Source: Zea mays (lineage: Eukaryota > Streptophyta > Magnoliopsida > Poales > Poaceae). Taken from it: 64,000 nucleotides of DNA. A program made the position numbers and the translations under genes. Position 1 is the stretch's first letter. Each line of letters starts with the position of its first letter. The notes under the pieces were generated by a model. The model was not told the DNA's origin and ran no database searches. It saw only the letters and a list, made by a program, of their open reading frames with translations. The DNA is taken from the NCBI RefSeq assembly GCF_902167145.1, contig NC_050097.1, positions 46,422,095 to 46,486,094 of the forward strand, in the 5' to 3' direction. Positions 41,652 through 53,746 of the stretch are shown piece by piece.

Positions 41652-44600
41652 TGTAACACCCCTGGTGTTACTGTAACTAAAACTTGAGCATGGCATCATA
41701 AGCATTGGCATTGCATATGTTTGATACACCTAGAGTGCATTCACTAGGCAAAAATTTCAAACAAGTTGTACTGTTTTGGTGTTTTGAAAACAAGACCCTG
41801 GAATGGGAAACTCAACCCTAAATAGGGATTAAAGGGGTAGGACATAACCCAAATTAAGAAAACCTAAAAGCTTTAGGGGAAGGGTCACAAAATGTTCCCA
41901 AAAATGAACTTAAATCACTTTTATACCCCTGGGATACCAAAAACCCTAATTGAAACCCTGGAAAACCCTAAAACCAAACCCTAGGGGCTTATGTGCAAAA
42001 CTAGTCCACTTTTGGACTAAAGTGCAAAAACCAAGTTAAATAAGTATCTTAAGTCATTTGGGTCACAAATATGTGAATTTGCAAGTTAAACCCTAAGTTT
42101 TGGGCTTATTTGCAAAACTCACCTCTTAAGTCCTTAATAGTCTAAGTCTGAATTCAGTGATATTGGCTCAACTTTGGAGCTTTGCAACTTTCAAAGTATT
42201 GGATTTTTGCCCTAGGTCACCACATCAAAATTATAGAGCAAACTAAGGAGAACAACTTTGCTTAAGGTTGTGAGCTCAGTTGTTAAGAAAAATCCAGAGA
42301 TAATTAAGCCCAAAATCCGGCTGTCAGGCTGCTAAGGTCTGAATTTTCAGACTAACAATGAACTGACATCAACTTCAAGCCTAGATTCAAGCATGATCCA
42401 ATGGGTTTTTGTGGCAGCATCATATGGCAATATTGTAGATGGTATGTTGCTTTACAACTTTGATGCAGAGTTTGAGTTGAGTTGTCATTCAAAATTGAGA
42501 GAAAACCATGCTCCAAAAGGCTCTGTCAGGCGACTGAATCGGTTCTGCCATGGTACAGTAGACCCTAAACTGAAGAAGATCACGATTCACCCCCCCTGCT
42601 CGTCGCCGGTGAGCTGTCGCCGGTGGTCGATCTCTTGTTGCGATTTGTGCACCGTATACAACAGATAAGCTTGACCTGGTAAATATCCGGTACTGGATTG
42701 AGCTACGGCTAAGGCCGCCGTACCTCCCTCCCCTTGCTCATCGGTCACTCGGATAGATTTCCGCTGCCGTTGAGCCATCACTGTCACCCGCCGCGTGTCC
42801 AGACACTTTACCACGTCGTGGCTAACCATGCTACGCATATCCGGTGATCGCCGGAGGTGCCGCCACGGTAAAAGCCACGTTGCGCGGCCACCAGTGACTC
42901 ACCCTTCGTCTCGGCCGCCGGTCTCTCTGCGCAAAATTGGACGCCACCGCTTAACTTCTCTATAAATTGAAGCCACCGCAAGCTCCGTAGGGTAGTCAAG
43001 TACCCCGACACCCAGTATTGTCCCCAGTTGATCGCCAGCGAGCTTGAATTTCACAGTTCCCCCAAATTCGGTTTGCGCCACCGCAAGAACACCCTCACCG
43101 CGGCCAGCCTAACTCAGGTTTGTCCAAGGCTCTCTGTCTCTTGTTCTAGCGTCCCTAGGCCCTCCTCATGCTCCTTGACCCGCCCATTTGAACCGAGCTG
43201 CCTTAGATAATCGGGAACGTGCTATTCCTTTGGTCAGCCGCACTGTCGCCGTGGCCAGAGCTAACCAGTTGACTATTCTTGAAATTTAATTGGGGGAAAC
43301 ATTCATACAGACTCGGATTTGGTTTCGGCCGAAGTTAGGAACCAGTTGTTGCCCCGTTTGGCCGGTCTTGGTGCTCGCTGGAGCTCGGCCGCACGCGTCG
43401 CCGTCGTGGACCTCCCACTGCGAAGAAATAGAACATGGAGGGCTTATCTGCAATATGTCAGCGACTCACTAAAACAGTGAAAGAACTCGTTCGCTGTTAG
43501 ACAAAAACGCAAGGGCCGTTCTGCAAAACCGCCAGCGAGGGCGCGGGCGCGCGCACGCTTCTGCGTGGGCTTGGGCCGCTTAGGCCAGTTTGAGCCCAAT
43601 ACTGTTGAGTCTTTTTCTTTTTCAGAAGAACTTTGGAAATCTATAGAAAAATGTAGAAAAATCCTAAAATTGTGAAACCAATTTTCCTAGGCTTATTATT
43701 TTCCCTAGAATTTAATAAAAATAGTTTCATGATTTTTAGTTTAAACAGGGAATTTTAGGGCATTTAAAATAGCTTAAAGAAATAGTTCTGGGTTTTTAAA
43801 AGATAAATGGTAATCCCAAAAATGTTCAAAATTTTTATATGAACTCCCCACATTATTTAGAAGCCATGGGTCGAGTTTGAATTGATTTGGACCATGTTTG
43901 ATAACTAGAACCCAAAACCCCCCTGCTCTATGAATTCCTTTACAGACTCCAGAAACCCTAAGTTCTCGGAGTTCCGTGAAGGAAAGTTATATTCAAGACT
44001 TAGATAATAAATCGTTATTACCTTCGCACTCTCATGAGCATTACATGGCATTCATTCTTATATATGTATATATATGGTTATGTTAGAACGCGAAGAAGAA
44101 GTGGAAGTCACTAAAGAAAGGACACCACCACCCTCGGATTCTCAGGCAGGAAACTGCTTTTACTTTGATATTTGTGGATCCGAGCCAGACTCGCCTGTGA
44201 ACGAAGGCAAGCCCCGGTGCATTTGCCACCTCCCTTGATGTTTTTAAAATCTTTCTCACTTGCTTGCTGCATTAGGTGATAGGAGTTGCTTGATAAAACA
44301 ATTCTTGCATTACCTTCCTTGAACTTGATTACCTTCCTTGAAACCTTTTTTTTACAAAAAGGTTTTTCTATGCTTAGTATTGCTTTAGAAAAACAAAAGG
44401 ATTTGTTTTACAAAAGATGTTTGGCAAAGTGGGAGGGTTGTTTTCGAAAATAAAATTTGATGGTGAATCCATCATGGCCATGATGGATTCAACATCGGAA
44501 AAGATGTACCTCTGCCAGGTACCAAGTTTTTGGGTTGAAATGATTAAGCTGAGACCGGGCGGGTGACTTGCACGAGAAGAGAGTCTCGGTGTAGTGTCTC

Positions 44601-45679
44601 CGTCTAAGTCGATTAAGGACCTTGTCGATGTAGGCTTGATGATCGAGGACCCTTTAACTGGTCACATGCCTCGTCATGGGTAAGCCTTACCTCGGGCAGA
44701 CTAAGGCCAGAATAAGATAACACGAAATGGGCGTGGAGCGGTGGCGAGAGTAGCGTGTACCCTCCGTGGCAAGAGGCTGGACGGTGGTGTATCTGTGCTC
44801 TCGGTTTGCGTGAACCTGATCTGGTCTTAAGAACCCCGGTGGTGGGTTGACATATGCAAGGGTTAAGTGCTACATATGTCGTGTGATTGGAGATCCTCAG
44901 CTGAGTATAATCGATTTGGATCGCCGTACCTTTGCGGTTATGAAGACTTGGTCACTGCCCTACACGTAGCATTCCACTAAAGATGATGGGTTTTTGTTAA
45001 GAAAATGGCTAGTGTAGGACCAGTGATTGAACTAGGATAGAAAGAACTTTAGTCGCAGGTAATTCTACTTAACTTGACAAATAAAACTGGATTTTTAAGG
45101 ATCCACTTTAGTAAGCATTTCTGCAAAACAGAGTCTTTGATTATTGAAAAGCCTTACCTTGACTCCCTTAAGCCAGCATACCCTTGAGAGTCTTTTCTTT
45201 AGTCGGGTAAGACTTGCTGAGTAATTCCATACTCAGGGTTTATCCCTTCGTTGTTTTTAGGTGAGGAAGTAGCAGATTTCTGTTGCTTCTGTGCCAAGGT
45301 GGTTCCTAAGGAGGAGAAACAAGAGTGAAGATGCGGGAGGACTTGGTCCTCCATATAGAAAACTTTTGTGATAAACTTATCGAGAGGAGTTTTTGCCTCC
45401 CTTAGTTATGTAATAATACTACTCTGCACTCACTTATATTTCTGGTCTGTAATAACCAACTTGATCTTACTTCTTAAATAAATATAAGTTATGTAATCGC
45501 TTCCGCATTTCTTTATCTCCGATGTTCTGTAATGTCTGCAAGACGGGTGAAACGTTCCTGGAAAGGTAAGGAAAGATACCGAACTTGTCAAGTGGTTTAG
45601 GAACATCTACAGGGTGTCTGATGTCTGTTAGACAAGGACAACTTTAGGTGGGCCTAATTACTTGGGAGGTTCCGTCACA
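41652..45679 (+). repeat. Tekay-like 3' LTR
   Basis: 4028 bp. It lacks the MITE but has a short extra duplication near 44323-44340 (accttccttgaacttgatt) absent from the 5' LTR. Confidence 0.92.
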
Positions 45680-45684
45680 GGTGA

Positions 45685-46216
45685 TCGGCTAATCGATGAA
45701 TAGTAACGATGAATAGTAACGACAAAAAAGTTACTATAGATATCATCGATGAGTAGTAACGATGATAAATAGTAACGATAATGAATAGTAACAATGAATA
45801 GTGATGGTGAATAGTAACGGTGAATAGTGATGGTGAATAGTCGTATGAACGAACGATGAACGATAAATAGGAACGATGAACGATGAATAGTAACTATGAA
45901 CGAACGAACGAACGATCGGAATTTCGGCAGTATAACGGCAGGACAAAGATTATCTGGAAGAACGATGAATAGGGACTATGAACGAACGATGAACGATGAA
46001 TAGGAACTATGAACGAACGATGAACGATCGAATGATCGAACGAATGAACGATTGGAATTTCGGTAGCATAACGACAGGAAAAAGATTATTTGGATGAACG
46101 AACGGACGAACGATCGAAGGATCGGACGAACGAACGAACGAACCATGAACGATCGGACGAACGAACGAACAAACTAAGAACAGGGGACGAACGATCGAAG
46201 AACGATCGAACGATCC
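45685..46216. repeat. GAACGATC repeat array (T LTR, copy 2)
   Basis: Same architecture as 25475-26050 with small differences in repeat number. aatttcggcagtataacgg and aatttcggtagcataacg are again 136 bases apart. Confidence 0.85.
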
Positions 46217-46324
46217 TTGTGCTAGTGTGTGCTTATGTGGAACATGGAGTGGGTGTGTGTGTGGGGGGGGAAGAGAGTTGCCATGAAATGGCTTGGGGTG
46301 GGATGAGAGGAGGCCCTTGCCCCT

Positions 46325-46333
46325 CTATTTATA
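46325..46333 (-). promoter_or_regulatory. TATA box, T 5' LTR
   Basis: Minus strand TATAAATAG in the 5' LTR, the copy that would start the element's RNA. Confidence 0.6.
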
Positions 46334-46829
46334 GCCATGGTGGGGGGATTAGGGGGAGGGGTGAGAGGATGAGAGGATTAGTGGGAGATTAGCATGTATT
46401 TGTCTTGTATAAGTGAGATTAGCTTGGAGAGCTCACGTATGACACTGGAGGCATACGTATACGTATGAGCATGAGAAAAGTTATGAAGAAAATATCTGTA
46501 GGGACTTGAAAAATGATTATGAAGGTATTTCTTAGGAAGAAAATACTTGGAGATATATTGGTGGAATATTTGGGCAATATTTCTGGAAAGAATTTGAGGG
46601 GGATCACTAGGGAATATCTGGGCAGTATTTCTGAAAAGAAATTGAGGGTGATCACTGGGGAAATATTTGTAGAGTATTTTGAGGAGGATTTTGGAAAGAA
46701 TATAGACCACTATATTTTATTTGCTGATATCAACTTGCAAACAAACATTTTGAAATGAAATTTGAAATTCATTTTGAATTTAGAGAAAGTTTGAGAAAAT
46801 TTCAGGATTTGAATTTTTGGGATGCTACA

Positions 46830-47020
46830 ACTGGGTATGCATGTCCTTCTTCTGCTCGCTCGACTACCAACACGGTGCTTACCACGTGAGTCGTGCAAGA
46901 GATGTACAATAGCAGATCTTCAGCCGGTTGAGTCGGTGTGGCTCGGCGCGGCGGTTTCAGCACTGGTGGTGTTGTCAATTATTTTTTCAGCGCATCCAGA
47001 GCTTCTTGTGCTTCTGAAAT
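46830..47020 (-). pseudogene. Element O pol fragment between two insertions
   Basis: 191 bases, flanked by actgg (46830-46834) of T and gaaat (47016-47020) of the second Huck-like copy. Read on the minus strand it encodes the RT-RNase H connection, with SEAQEALDALKK and, in a shifted frame, SCTTHVVSTVLVVERAEEGH. The Huck-like pol has the closely similar VAATTQVVSAAIVVERREEG at the same place. A frameshift lies in the middle. The piece has survived only as the bridge between neighbouring insertions. Confidence 0.85.
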
Positions 47021-48640
47021 TGTCGGCGTTTCGAGACCGGGGGGGGTCCCTGGGCCGACGAGTGAAATGTCGCCGCGTGCCCCAGCCCAGATGGGTCGGC
47101 GCGAGACGGAGCGCGAAGGGGGGAAGAAAGGGCAGCCGGAGCGAGAGAGGGAGGTGGAAATCCCGCGGCCTTCGTGTTCGTCCCGCGCCCAGGTCGGGTG
47201 CGCTTGCAGTAGGGGGTTACAAGCGTCCACGCGGGAGAGGGAGCGAGCGGCCTCACGCGAGCGCCTCTCCCGTCCTCTTCCCCGCGCGGCCAACCCTCTA
47301 TAAGAGGGCCCTGGTCCTTCCTTTTATAGGCGTAAGGAGAGGATCCAGGTGTACATTGGGGGTGTAGCAGAGTGGTAACGTGTCTAGCGGTGGAGAGCTA
47401 GCGCCCTAAGTACATGCCATCGTGGCAGCCGGAGAGGTTTTGGCACCCGGTTCGTGTGGTGTCGTGGCCGTCGGAGGAGCGCTGAAGCTTGGCGGAAGGA
47501 CAGCTGTCGGAGCTGTCGAGTCCTTGCTGACGTCCTCTTGCTTTCGTAAGGGGGCTGAGAGCCACCGTTGTCATAGAGCGTGCGGGGCGCCATCATTGCT
47601 TGTCTGGCGGAGCGAGCCAGATGGGACGCCGGCCTTGTTTCCCGTAGCCTGAGTCAGCTTGGGGTAGGGTAATGATGGCGCCCCCTGTTGACGTGGTCGG
47701 TCCGTGCCCTAGGTTGGGCGATATGGAGGCTCCTCCGAGGTCGAGGTCGAGTTTGTCTTCCGAGGCCGAGGTCGAGTCCGAGCCCCTGGGTCGGGCGAGG
47801 CGGAGACCGTCGGCTGAGGCCAGGGCTGAGTCCGAGCCCTGGGGTCGGGCGAAGCGGAGTTCGTCGTCTTCCGGGGCTGAGCCCGAGTCCGAGCCCTGGG
47901 TCGGGCGGAGCGGAGTTCGTCGTCTTCCGGGACTGAGCCCGAGTCCGAGCCCTGGGTCGGGCGGAGCGGAGTTCGTCATCTTCCGGGACTGAGCCCGAGT
48001 CCGAGCCCTGGGTCGGGCGGAGCGGAGTTCGCCGTCTTCCGGGACTGAGCCCGAGTCCGAGCCCTGGGTCGGGCGGAGCAGAGTTCGCCATCTTCCGGGA
48101 CTGAGCTCGAGTCCGAGCCCTGGGTCGGGCAGAGCGGAGTTTCCTATGGTGCCTGAGGCCGGGCCTGACTGCCTGTCAGCCTCACTCTGTCGAGCGGTAC
48201 AGCAGTCGGAGCGGCGCAGGTGGCGCTGTCCTTCTGTCAGGCCGGTCAGTGGAGCGGCGAAGTGACTGCGGTCACTTCGGCTCTATCGCCTAGAGGACGC
48301 GCGTCAGGATAAAGGTGTCAGGCCACCTTTGCATTAAATGCCTCTGTGATTTGGTCGGTTGGCGTGGCGATTTGGCCAGGGTTGCTTCTTGGCGAAGACT
48401 GGGCCTCGGGCGAGCCGGAAGTATGTTCGTCGCTGGAGGGGGGCCTCGGGTGAGACGGAGATCCTCCGGGGTCGGCTGCCCTTGCCCGAGGTTGGGCTCG
48501 GGCGAGGCGTGATCGAGTCCGTCGAATGGACCGGTCCCTGACTTAGTCGCACCCATCAGGCCTTTGCGGCTTTGTGCTGATGGGGGTTACCAGCTGAGAA
48601 TTAGGAGTCTTGAGGGTACACCTAATTATGGTCCCCGACA
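47021..48640 (-). repeat. Huck-like copy 2, 3' LTR
   Basis: 1620 bp with six copies of the 55-bp repeat (about 47826-48150); the partner has five. TATA-type box is the complement of 47320-47328. In the first ~370 bases the two LTRs differ, by eye, at about six bases plus one 2-base indel. Confidence 0.92.
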
Positions 48641-48737
48641 GTAGCCCCCGAGCCTCGAAGGGAGTGTCAACACTCGCTTGGAGGCTTTTGTCGCACTTTT
48701 TTGCAAGCGGACCAGCCTTTCCTGGTTGTGTTTTGTT

Positions 48738-48767
48738 CCGGTGGGTGCGCGCGAGCGCACCCGCCGG
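48738..48767. other. Conserved hairpin, Huck-like copy 2
   Basis: Same 13-bp stem and GCGA loop as 2385-2414, about 100 bases from the 3' LTR. Confidence 0.7.
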
Positions 48768-50470
48768 GTGTAGCCCCCGAGGCCTCAGAGGAGTGGTTTG
48801 ACTCCTCCGAGGTCTTAATGCCTCGCTCAATGCTTCGGCTGGTCTGGTCGTTCCCTCATGCGAGCTGGCCGTAGCCCGGGTGCACGGTCGGGTTCCAAGT
48901 TCTCGGGCTGGTATGTTGACGCTGTCAACGGTTTGGCCGGAGCCGAGTTTGCGAGAGCAGCCCCCGAGCCTCTGCATAGAGCGAGAGGACGGTCAGGGAT
49001 AGACTCGACTTTTTTACATACTCCCCTGCGTTGCCTTTCCGCAAGGAGGAGGGGGGAAAGCGCCATGTTGCCCTCGGAGGGCGCCGAACATGGTGTCTCC
49101 GGTGAGCTGCTGGCGGGTAATCCGAGTGGACGCCCGTGCCCCATTTGCTAGGGGTCGGCTAGAGGCCCAGAGGCGCGCCCAAAAGTACCTGCGGGTGATC
49201 TGCCGGACCCGGTCCCCTGTCGACGGGGTCCGAGGGCTCGATGCCTCCCTCTGATGGGATTCCGTTACAAGATCGTTCCCGCTGGTCTCAGAAATGTCCT
49301 AGGGTACCTTGGGAGCGTAGCCCGAGCCTTGGTTATGTATCAAACGTACCCATGGTCATCCCTCTTTCTGTGTCTGAGGCGGCTGTGAACCCTTCGAGGG
49401 CCAACCTACGAACCCCTGATCAGTAGTGGGCGCGGAGCCCGAGTGGCCTGAGGCAGCCGTTGAACCCTTCCGAGGGGCCGGCCTTCGAACCTCTGACCAG
49501 TAGTGGGTGTGGAGCCCACGCGCTCTGAGGCGGCTGTCGAACCCCTCCGAGGGGCCAACCTTCGAACCCCTGATCAGTAGGGAGGCTCGGAGCCTGTTTC
49601 CTTCATGGAGAAGGATCCTTTTCGGGGTATCCCCCTTTCCCGGTCCCTGTTGTAAGAGAGAGAAAGAGGAAAAAGGAAAAGGATACGAAATCGAATGACG
49701 TGGCGTACCTTTTTTTTGACGCGGTCATTATGGCGAAGGCGAAGCGTCGCTCGCTTCCCCTGCCAGAGGCGCCGCCTTTCCCGCCGCGGAGTTAATGCGA
49801 CGGGGCGTGCGGTTCGCGGGGCGGCCGTTGCGCGTGCGCGAGCCGTTCGAGGAACGGAACACGGGCGCGCCGTCTTCACGCCGTGAGAGAGGGTTTTCTC
49901 ACTGCCCCAGGATGGGACATAAGCTTGGCTGACGACGTGACCGCTGCTCCCGCCCGCCTGCCACCGCCATCACTGCCGGCCCATTTTTGGCCGTATTGAC
50001 CGTCGCGCCCGGCTGGCACTGCTGGGTCGTACGCAGGGTTGCCTCGAGTCGCGGTACTGGTTCCGCAGTTGAGGAGGCGTGGCAGTGGTGCGAGCGGCGG
50101 TGCAGTTGCTTGCACATAGCGACCGGCGCGCCGGTCGCATGACGCGTGGGCGTGGGCCCCCATGCTGGGTGCGTTGGAAGTCGGAGGGGCGCGCCCACTT
50201 GGCGCGGTTGCGTGCCGCCTGCATGGCTGCCCGCCCTTTCGCCCGCTGGTCTGGGCAAAAGTGGAGGAATGCTCGTAACCGCTGGGCGGTTGCATGCACC
50301 GCTGGGCGGTTGCATGCACCGCGTGCGGCAGTTTGGCTTCTTCTGCTCTGGGCCAGTTTGCATGACGTGTGGGACCCAGCCCCCGCGCCGTAGGGGGAGG
50401 ACCTTGGAGCGTGTTGGAGAAGACTCAGCCCACGACGGCTGGGGACGCAAGTAGGGAGAGTTGCCTTTAA
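48768..50470 (-). other. Huck-like copy 2, LTR-proximal post-pol region
   Basis: Collinear with 2415-4080. It includes the three ~75 bp repeats (49373-49590) and a 21-base tandem duplication of gctgggcggttgcatgcacc at 50281-50322 that copy 1 lacks. No coding sequence is supported. Confidence 0.7.
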
Positions 50471-50499
50471 AAGGAGGGTGACCCCCTTGAAAGGCGACC

Positions 50500-51216
50500 A
50501 TGTCTTCGCACCCCCTTATGCATCGTGTCTTTCCACCTTCCGAGCCCCCGGATGGGGGACACCCGCAGTCCATCCGCCTTGTCATTGGAGGAACGCAACT
50601 CCGTGGGAGTTGGTACCTTTCAGCCATCGTTCGGCTTCAAGGATTTTCATCATGCAGCCCGGCTGCATCCCCTCGCCGGTGGTCACCCGAGATGGTGACC
50701 ACCAGCCCCTGGATGGGGAGAAGCAAGCCGGGCGGCGATCTTGGTCCCGCCCTTAGCTTCAAGGATGTTCATCATCCTTGCTGGGGCGGAGAGCGAGGCG
50801 AGCCGGGGCTCTACCTCCCGCGCGGGTCGGCTGGCCACCTCTTCTTCCAGCTTCTGGTGGTGGAGACCATCCTCCAGCCCTGCGGAGGAGACGTCCTCCA
50901 GCCATGCCAGGGAAGGCGAACTGTTGCTGCCCAGCTAGGATGCAACATTCCACCCTCTTCCTCGCTTTCGTGGCGAGGGCGGGAGCGAGGACCTGCCGGT
51001 GCGCTTCGGAGCGGCCCGCTCTTTGGCTTTGATGGCTGGTTCGCATCCCTTGAGCGGGGACGCGAACGAGAGCCTTCCGGTGGCCGCGTCCGTCCTGGGA
51101 CCATAGCTGCTGCTGCAGAGGTCGCCTGCGAGTCGCCCGGAACTTGTCGCCCCGCAGGCTCCCCGGTGTGGAGGTTGTTCATACCCGCGGAGGTGGAACC
51201 GGAGTTCCGTTTGTAA
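50500..51216 (+). CDS. Antisense ORF of Huck-like element, longer copy
   Basis: 238 codons from ATG 50500 on the strand opposite to gag-pol, preceded by ctttaaaagg about 30 bases upstream. It matches the shorter frame at 4125-4475 through its first 116 codons; where copy 1 has TAG this copy has CAG. It is rich in Ser, Pro, Gly and Arg, with no domain, membrane segment or signal peptide I can identify. Relative to copy 1 about 95 bases are missing near 51019. Antisense ORFs in this interval are known in other Tat-lineage elements such as Grande. The GC content makes chance open frames likely, so coding is unproven. Confidence 0.4.
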   Translation: MSSHPLMHRVFPPSEPPDGGHPQSIRLVIGGTQLRGSWYLSAIVRLQGFSSCSPAASPRRWSPEMVTTSPWMGRSKPGGDLGPALSFKDVHHPCWGGERGEPGLYLPRGSAGHLFFQLLVVETILQPCGGDVLQPCQGRRTVAAQLGCNIPPSSSLSWRGRERGPAGALRSGPLFGFDGWFASLERGREREPSGGRVRPGTIAAAAEVACESPGTCRPAGSPVWRLFIPAEVEPEFRL

Positions 51217-52526
51217 TGGCACCTTGAATGCCAGTGTTTTTGTTCATTGTGGCTATCGGGGCCTGAACATGTATGTATTTTTGGCACGGAGCCGTGTTTT
51301 TTCCTCACTTTCGAGCACTAAGACTCGCCTGTTGGTTGTCTGAACCGCTTCACCAAGCGTGAGTCGCCCCGTGCAAAGGTGACGAGTGAGGTATCCGTAT
51401 CCCGGAGGTGTAGGAGTCCCTCGGCTCGGTCGGCCATGCTGTCCGAGGCTTCTCTTGCTTAGTTAAAGGAACCCCTCAGTCGCTCTTCGATGAGCCGAAG
51501 CCAGGGGTAGCAGTGTCAGCACGGACAGAGGCAGAGTTGGCTCGAAAAGAAGACTTGGTCGGCCGGAGCCTGGCCGGGTCGTCCGTTAGCGGGACCGACG
51601 CCGGAGTTGAACTGCCGAGGCCTCGGGCCGGGCTGATGTCTTCGGGGGACAGCTGGCCGAGGCCTCGGGGTGACCAGCCGAGCCGCCTGCTCGAGCCGGA
51701 TTCTTGGAGGAGACCCTGGCGGCGATGGCCCGGGCGAGATGATGACGTCGTCCTTCAGAGTGGAGATCCTCGGACCGCGTCGCCGTCCGAGGCTAGGTCG
51801 GACCTCGCCGAAGGTGTAGTCGACGCCGAGGGTGCTGCTGCTCCCTTCAGCCGTCAAGATCCGAGCCTGCAGGATCGGATTATCTTGTAGCGTGTGTTTT
51901 CTGCGGCCGCTGAGGCCCAAACACACCCTCGCCGTGTTGTAAAGCTGCGCTTCTTTTCCTCTTGTTTCGAGTATCTGGACTTTTTCGTCGGTAACAGAAT
52001 TGTCTGTGCGAGCGAGAGTTGCTTTTCACGGAAGGTGATGAGTGAGGTATCCGTATCCCGGAGGCGTAGGAATCGCTCGGCCTTGCCGCTTACGCGCACT
52101 CTTGCCCATCCATAGGGTTCTGTCACCGACGCAGTCGAGAAGGCTCGAAGAATCGCTTCGGCAGAGGTGCTTTCGAACGTGAAGACTTGTTCGGTCCGCG
52201 GAATCACTTATCCGAACGTGAGTTACTTATCGCAGAAGGTGATGAGTGAGGTATTCGTATCCCGGAGGCGTAGGAGTCCCTCGGCTCGGTCAGCCTTGAC
52301 TACTTACGTGTACTCCATCGTTTTCAGGATCCACTTTCGAAGTAGTCGAAAAGCATGAAAGACATTCTGGCAGAAAGGATCTTTTTTCGAGGAAAATTTC
52401 GACGCAGAGGGGGTTCCCCCCTTTTAGCCCCCGAGGGAGGGTCGGGCTTTGCCGAGGCAAGGCTGACCCTTCCTTGATGACTAAACTTTGCGTGGGAGCG
52501 AGGTATATGAACAACTTGAAAGCATC
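51217..52526 (-). other. Huck-like copy 2, region downstream of integrase
   Basis: Collinear with 4850-6256. The ~65 bp dispersed repeats start near 51376, 52034 and 52239. No further feature seen. Confidence 0.65.
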
Positions 52527-53746
52527 TTAAGGGTAGAAGCGACGTAGCTGTTGGATGTTCCAAGCGTTGCTGTAGACCTCGCCTTGACTGTTGGCCAGCT
52601 TGTACGTTCCGGGCTTCAGAACTTTGGCGATGAGGAACGACCCTTCCCAGGGAGGTGTGAGCTTGTGCCGCCCTCAGGCGTCCTGTCGCAGCCGAAGCAC
52701 CAGGTCGCCCACCTGGAGGTCTCAGGACCGGACCCCTCGGGCGTGGTAGCGTCGCAGGGACTGCTGGTACCGCGCCAAGTGAAGTAAGGCCATGTCCCGA
52801 GCCTCTTCCAGCTGGTCCAGCGAGTCTTCTCGACTAGCTTGGTTGCTTTGGTCGGCGTAGGCCCTCGTCCTCGGGGAACCGTATTCTAAGTCTGTGGGCA
52901 AGATGGCCTCGGCCCCATAGACTAGAAAGAACGGCGTGAAGCCCGTGGCTCGGCTCGGCGTTGTCCTTAGGCTCCAGACCACCGAGGGGAGTTCCTTCAT
53001 CCATCGCTTGCCGAACTTGTTGAGGTCGTTGTAGATCCGAGGCTTGAGCCCTTGTAGAATCATGCCGTTGGCATGCTCTACTTGCCCATTCGTCATGGGG
53101 TGAGCCACGGCTGCCCAGTCCACCCGGATGTGGTGATCCTCGCAGAAGTCCAGGAACTTTCTGCCGGTGAACTGGGTGCCGTTGTCGGTGATGATGGAGT
53201 TCGGGACCCCAAAGCGATGGATGATGTTGGTGAAGAACGCCACCGCCTGTTCGGACCTGATGCTGTTTAGGGGCCGGACCTCGATCCACTTGGAGAATTT
53301 GTCGATGGCGACCAACAGGTGCGTGTAGCCCCGGGTGCCTTCTGCAAGGGGCCGACGAGGTCCAGACCCCACACAGCGAAAGGCCAGGTGATGGGTATCG
53401 TCTGCAGAGCCTGAGCGGGCAGGTGGGTCTGCCTCGCGTAGAACTGACACCCTTCGCAGGTGCGGACAATTCTAGTGGCGTCGGCCACCACCGTCGGCCA
53501 GTAGAAACCTTGTCGGAAGGCGTTTCCGACGAGGGCTCGAGGTGCTGCGTGATGGCCGCAAGCCCCTGAGTGTATCTCTCGTAGGAGCTCCTGGTTTTCG
53601 GCGATGGAAATGCATCGCTGGAGGATGCCTGAGGGGCTGCGGTGGTAGAGCTCCTTCCCGTCCCCCACCAAGACAAACGACTTGGCGCGCCGCGCCAACC
53701 GCCGAGCTTCGGCTCGGTCGAGGGGTAGCTCTCCTCGGTGGAGATA
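52527..53746 (-). pseudogene. Huck-like copy 2 integrase
   Basis: Same domain order as copy 1: zinc segment with GACGHH and CEGC, then the core with GLDLVGP, TDNGTQF and GQVEHAN for the DDE residues. It follows a TAA at 53747-53749 that replaces CAA in copy 1. A 1-base loss near 53332 (ccccgggtg against ccctcgggtg) shifts the frame just after the first catalytic Asp. TGA codons at 52722-52724 and 52674-52676 each replace CGA. The final stop is 52527-52529. The damage does not coincide with that of copy 1, so an ancestral intact sequence is deducible site by site. Confidence 0.88.

Larger units (their letters stand above)
31876..45679 (+). mobile_element. Tekay/Del-type chromovirus (Ty3/Gypsy), full length
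   Basis: 13.8 kb on the plus strand, with perfect 5-bp duplications ggtga at 31871-31875 and 45680-45684. LTRs start TGTAACACCCC and end CCGTCACA. The order is 5' LTR, initiator-Met primer site, an extra ORF (ORF0), gag, protease, RT, RNase H, integrase, chromodomain remnant, polypurine tract, 3' LTR. The LTRs differ at few positions apart from a MITE in the 5' copy. Gag-pol has two stops and two frameshifts. Confidence 0.92.
15891..46829 (-). mobile_element. Element T: large non-autonomous LTR element, host to two later insertions
   Basis: Left LTR is 15891-16914 plus 24312-26673, right LTR 29696-31875 plus 45685-46829; each is about 3.3-3.4 kb once the insertions are removed. The duplication is actgg at 15886-15890 and 46830-46834. 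Orientation is minus: an initiator-Met-type primer site follows the right LTR on that strand, and a polypurine tract precedes the left one. The 3.0 kb interior has no recognisable gag, protease, RT or integrase. Minus-strand LTR start TGTAGCATCCC and the primer site resemble Tekay/Del elements, so T may depend on such a partner. Confidence 0.85.
45685..46829 (-). repeat. Element T 5' LTR, proximal part
   Basis: Continues 29696-31875 across the Tekay-like insertion. It holds the second copy of the GAACGATC array (45685-46216, again with a 136-bp duplication) and a minus-strand TATA box at 46325-46333. It ends GATGCTACA at 46829, followed by actgg. Confidence 0.9.
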
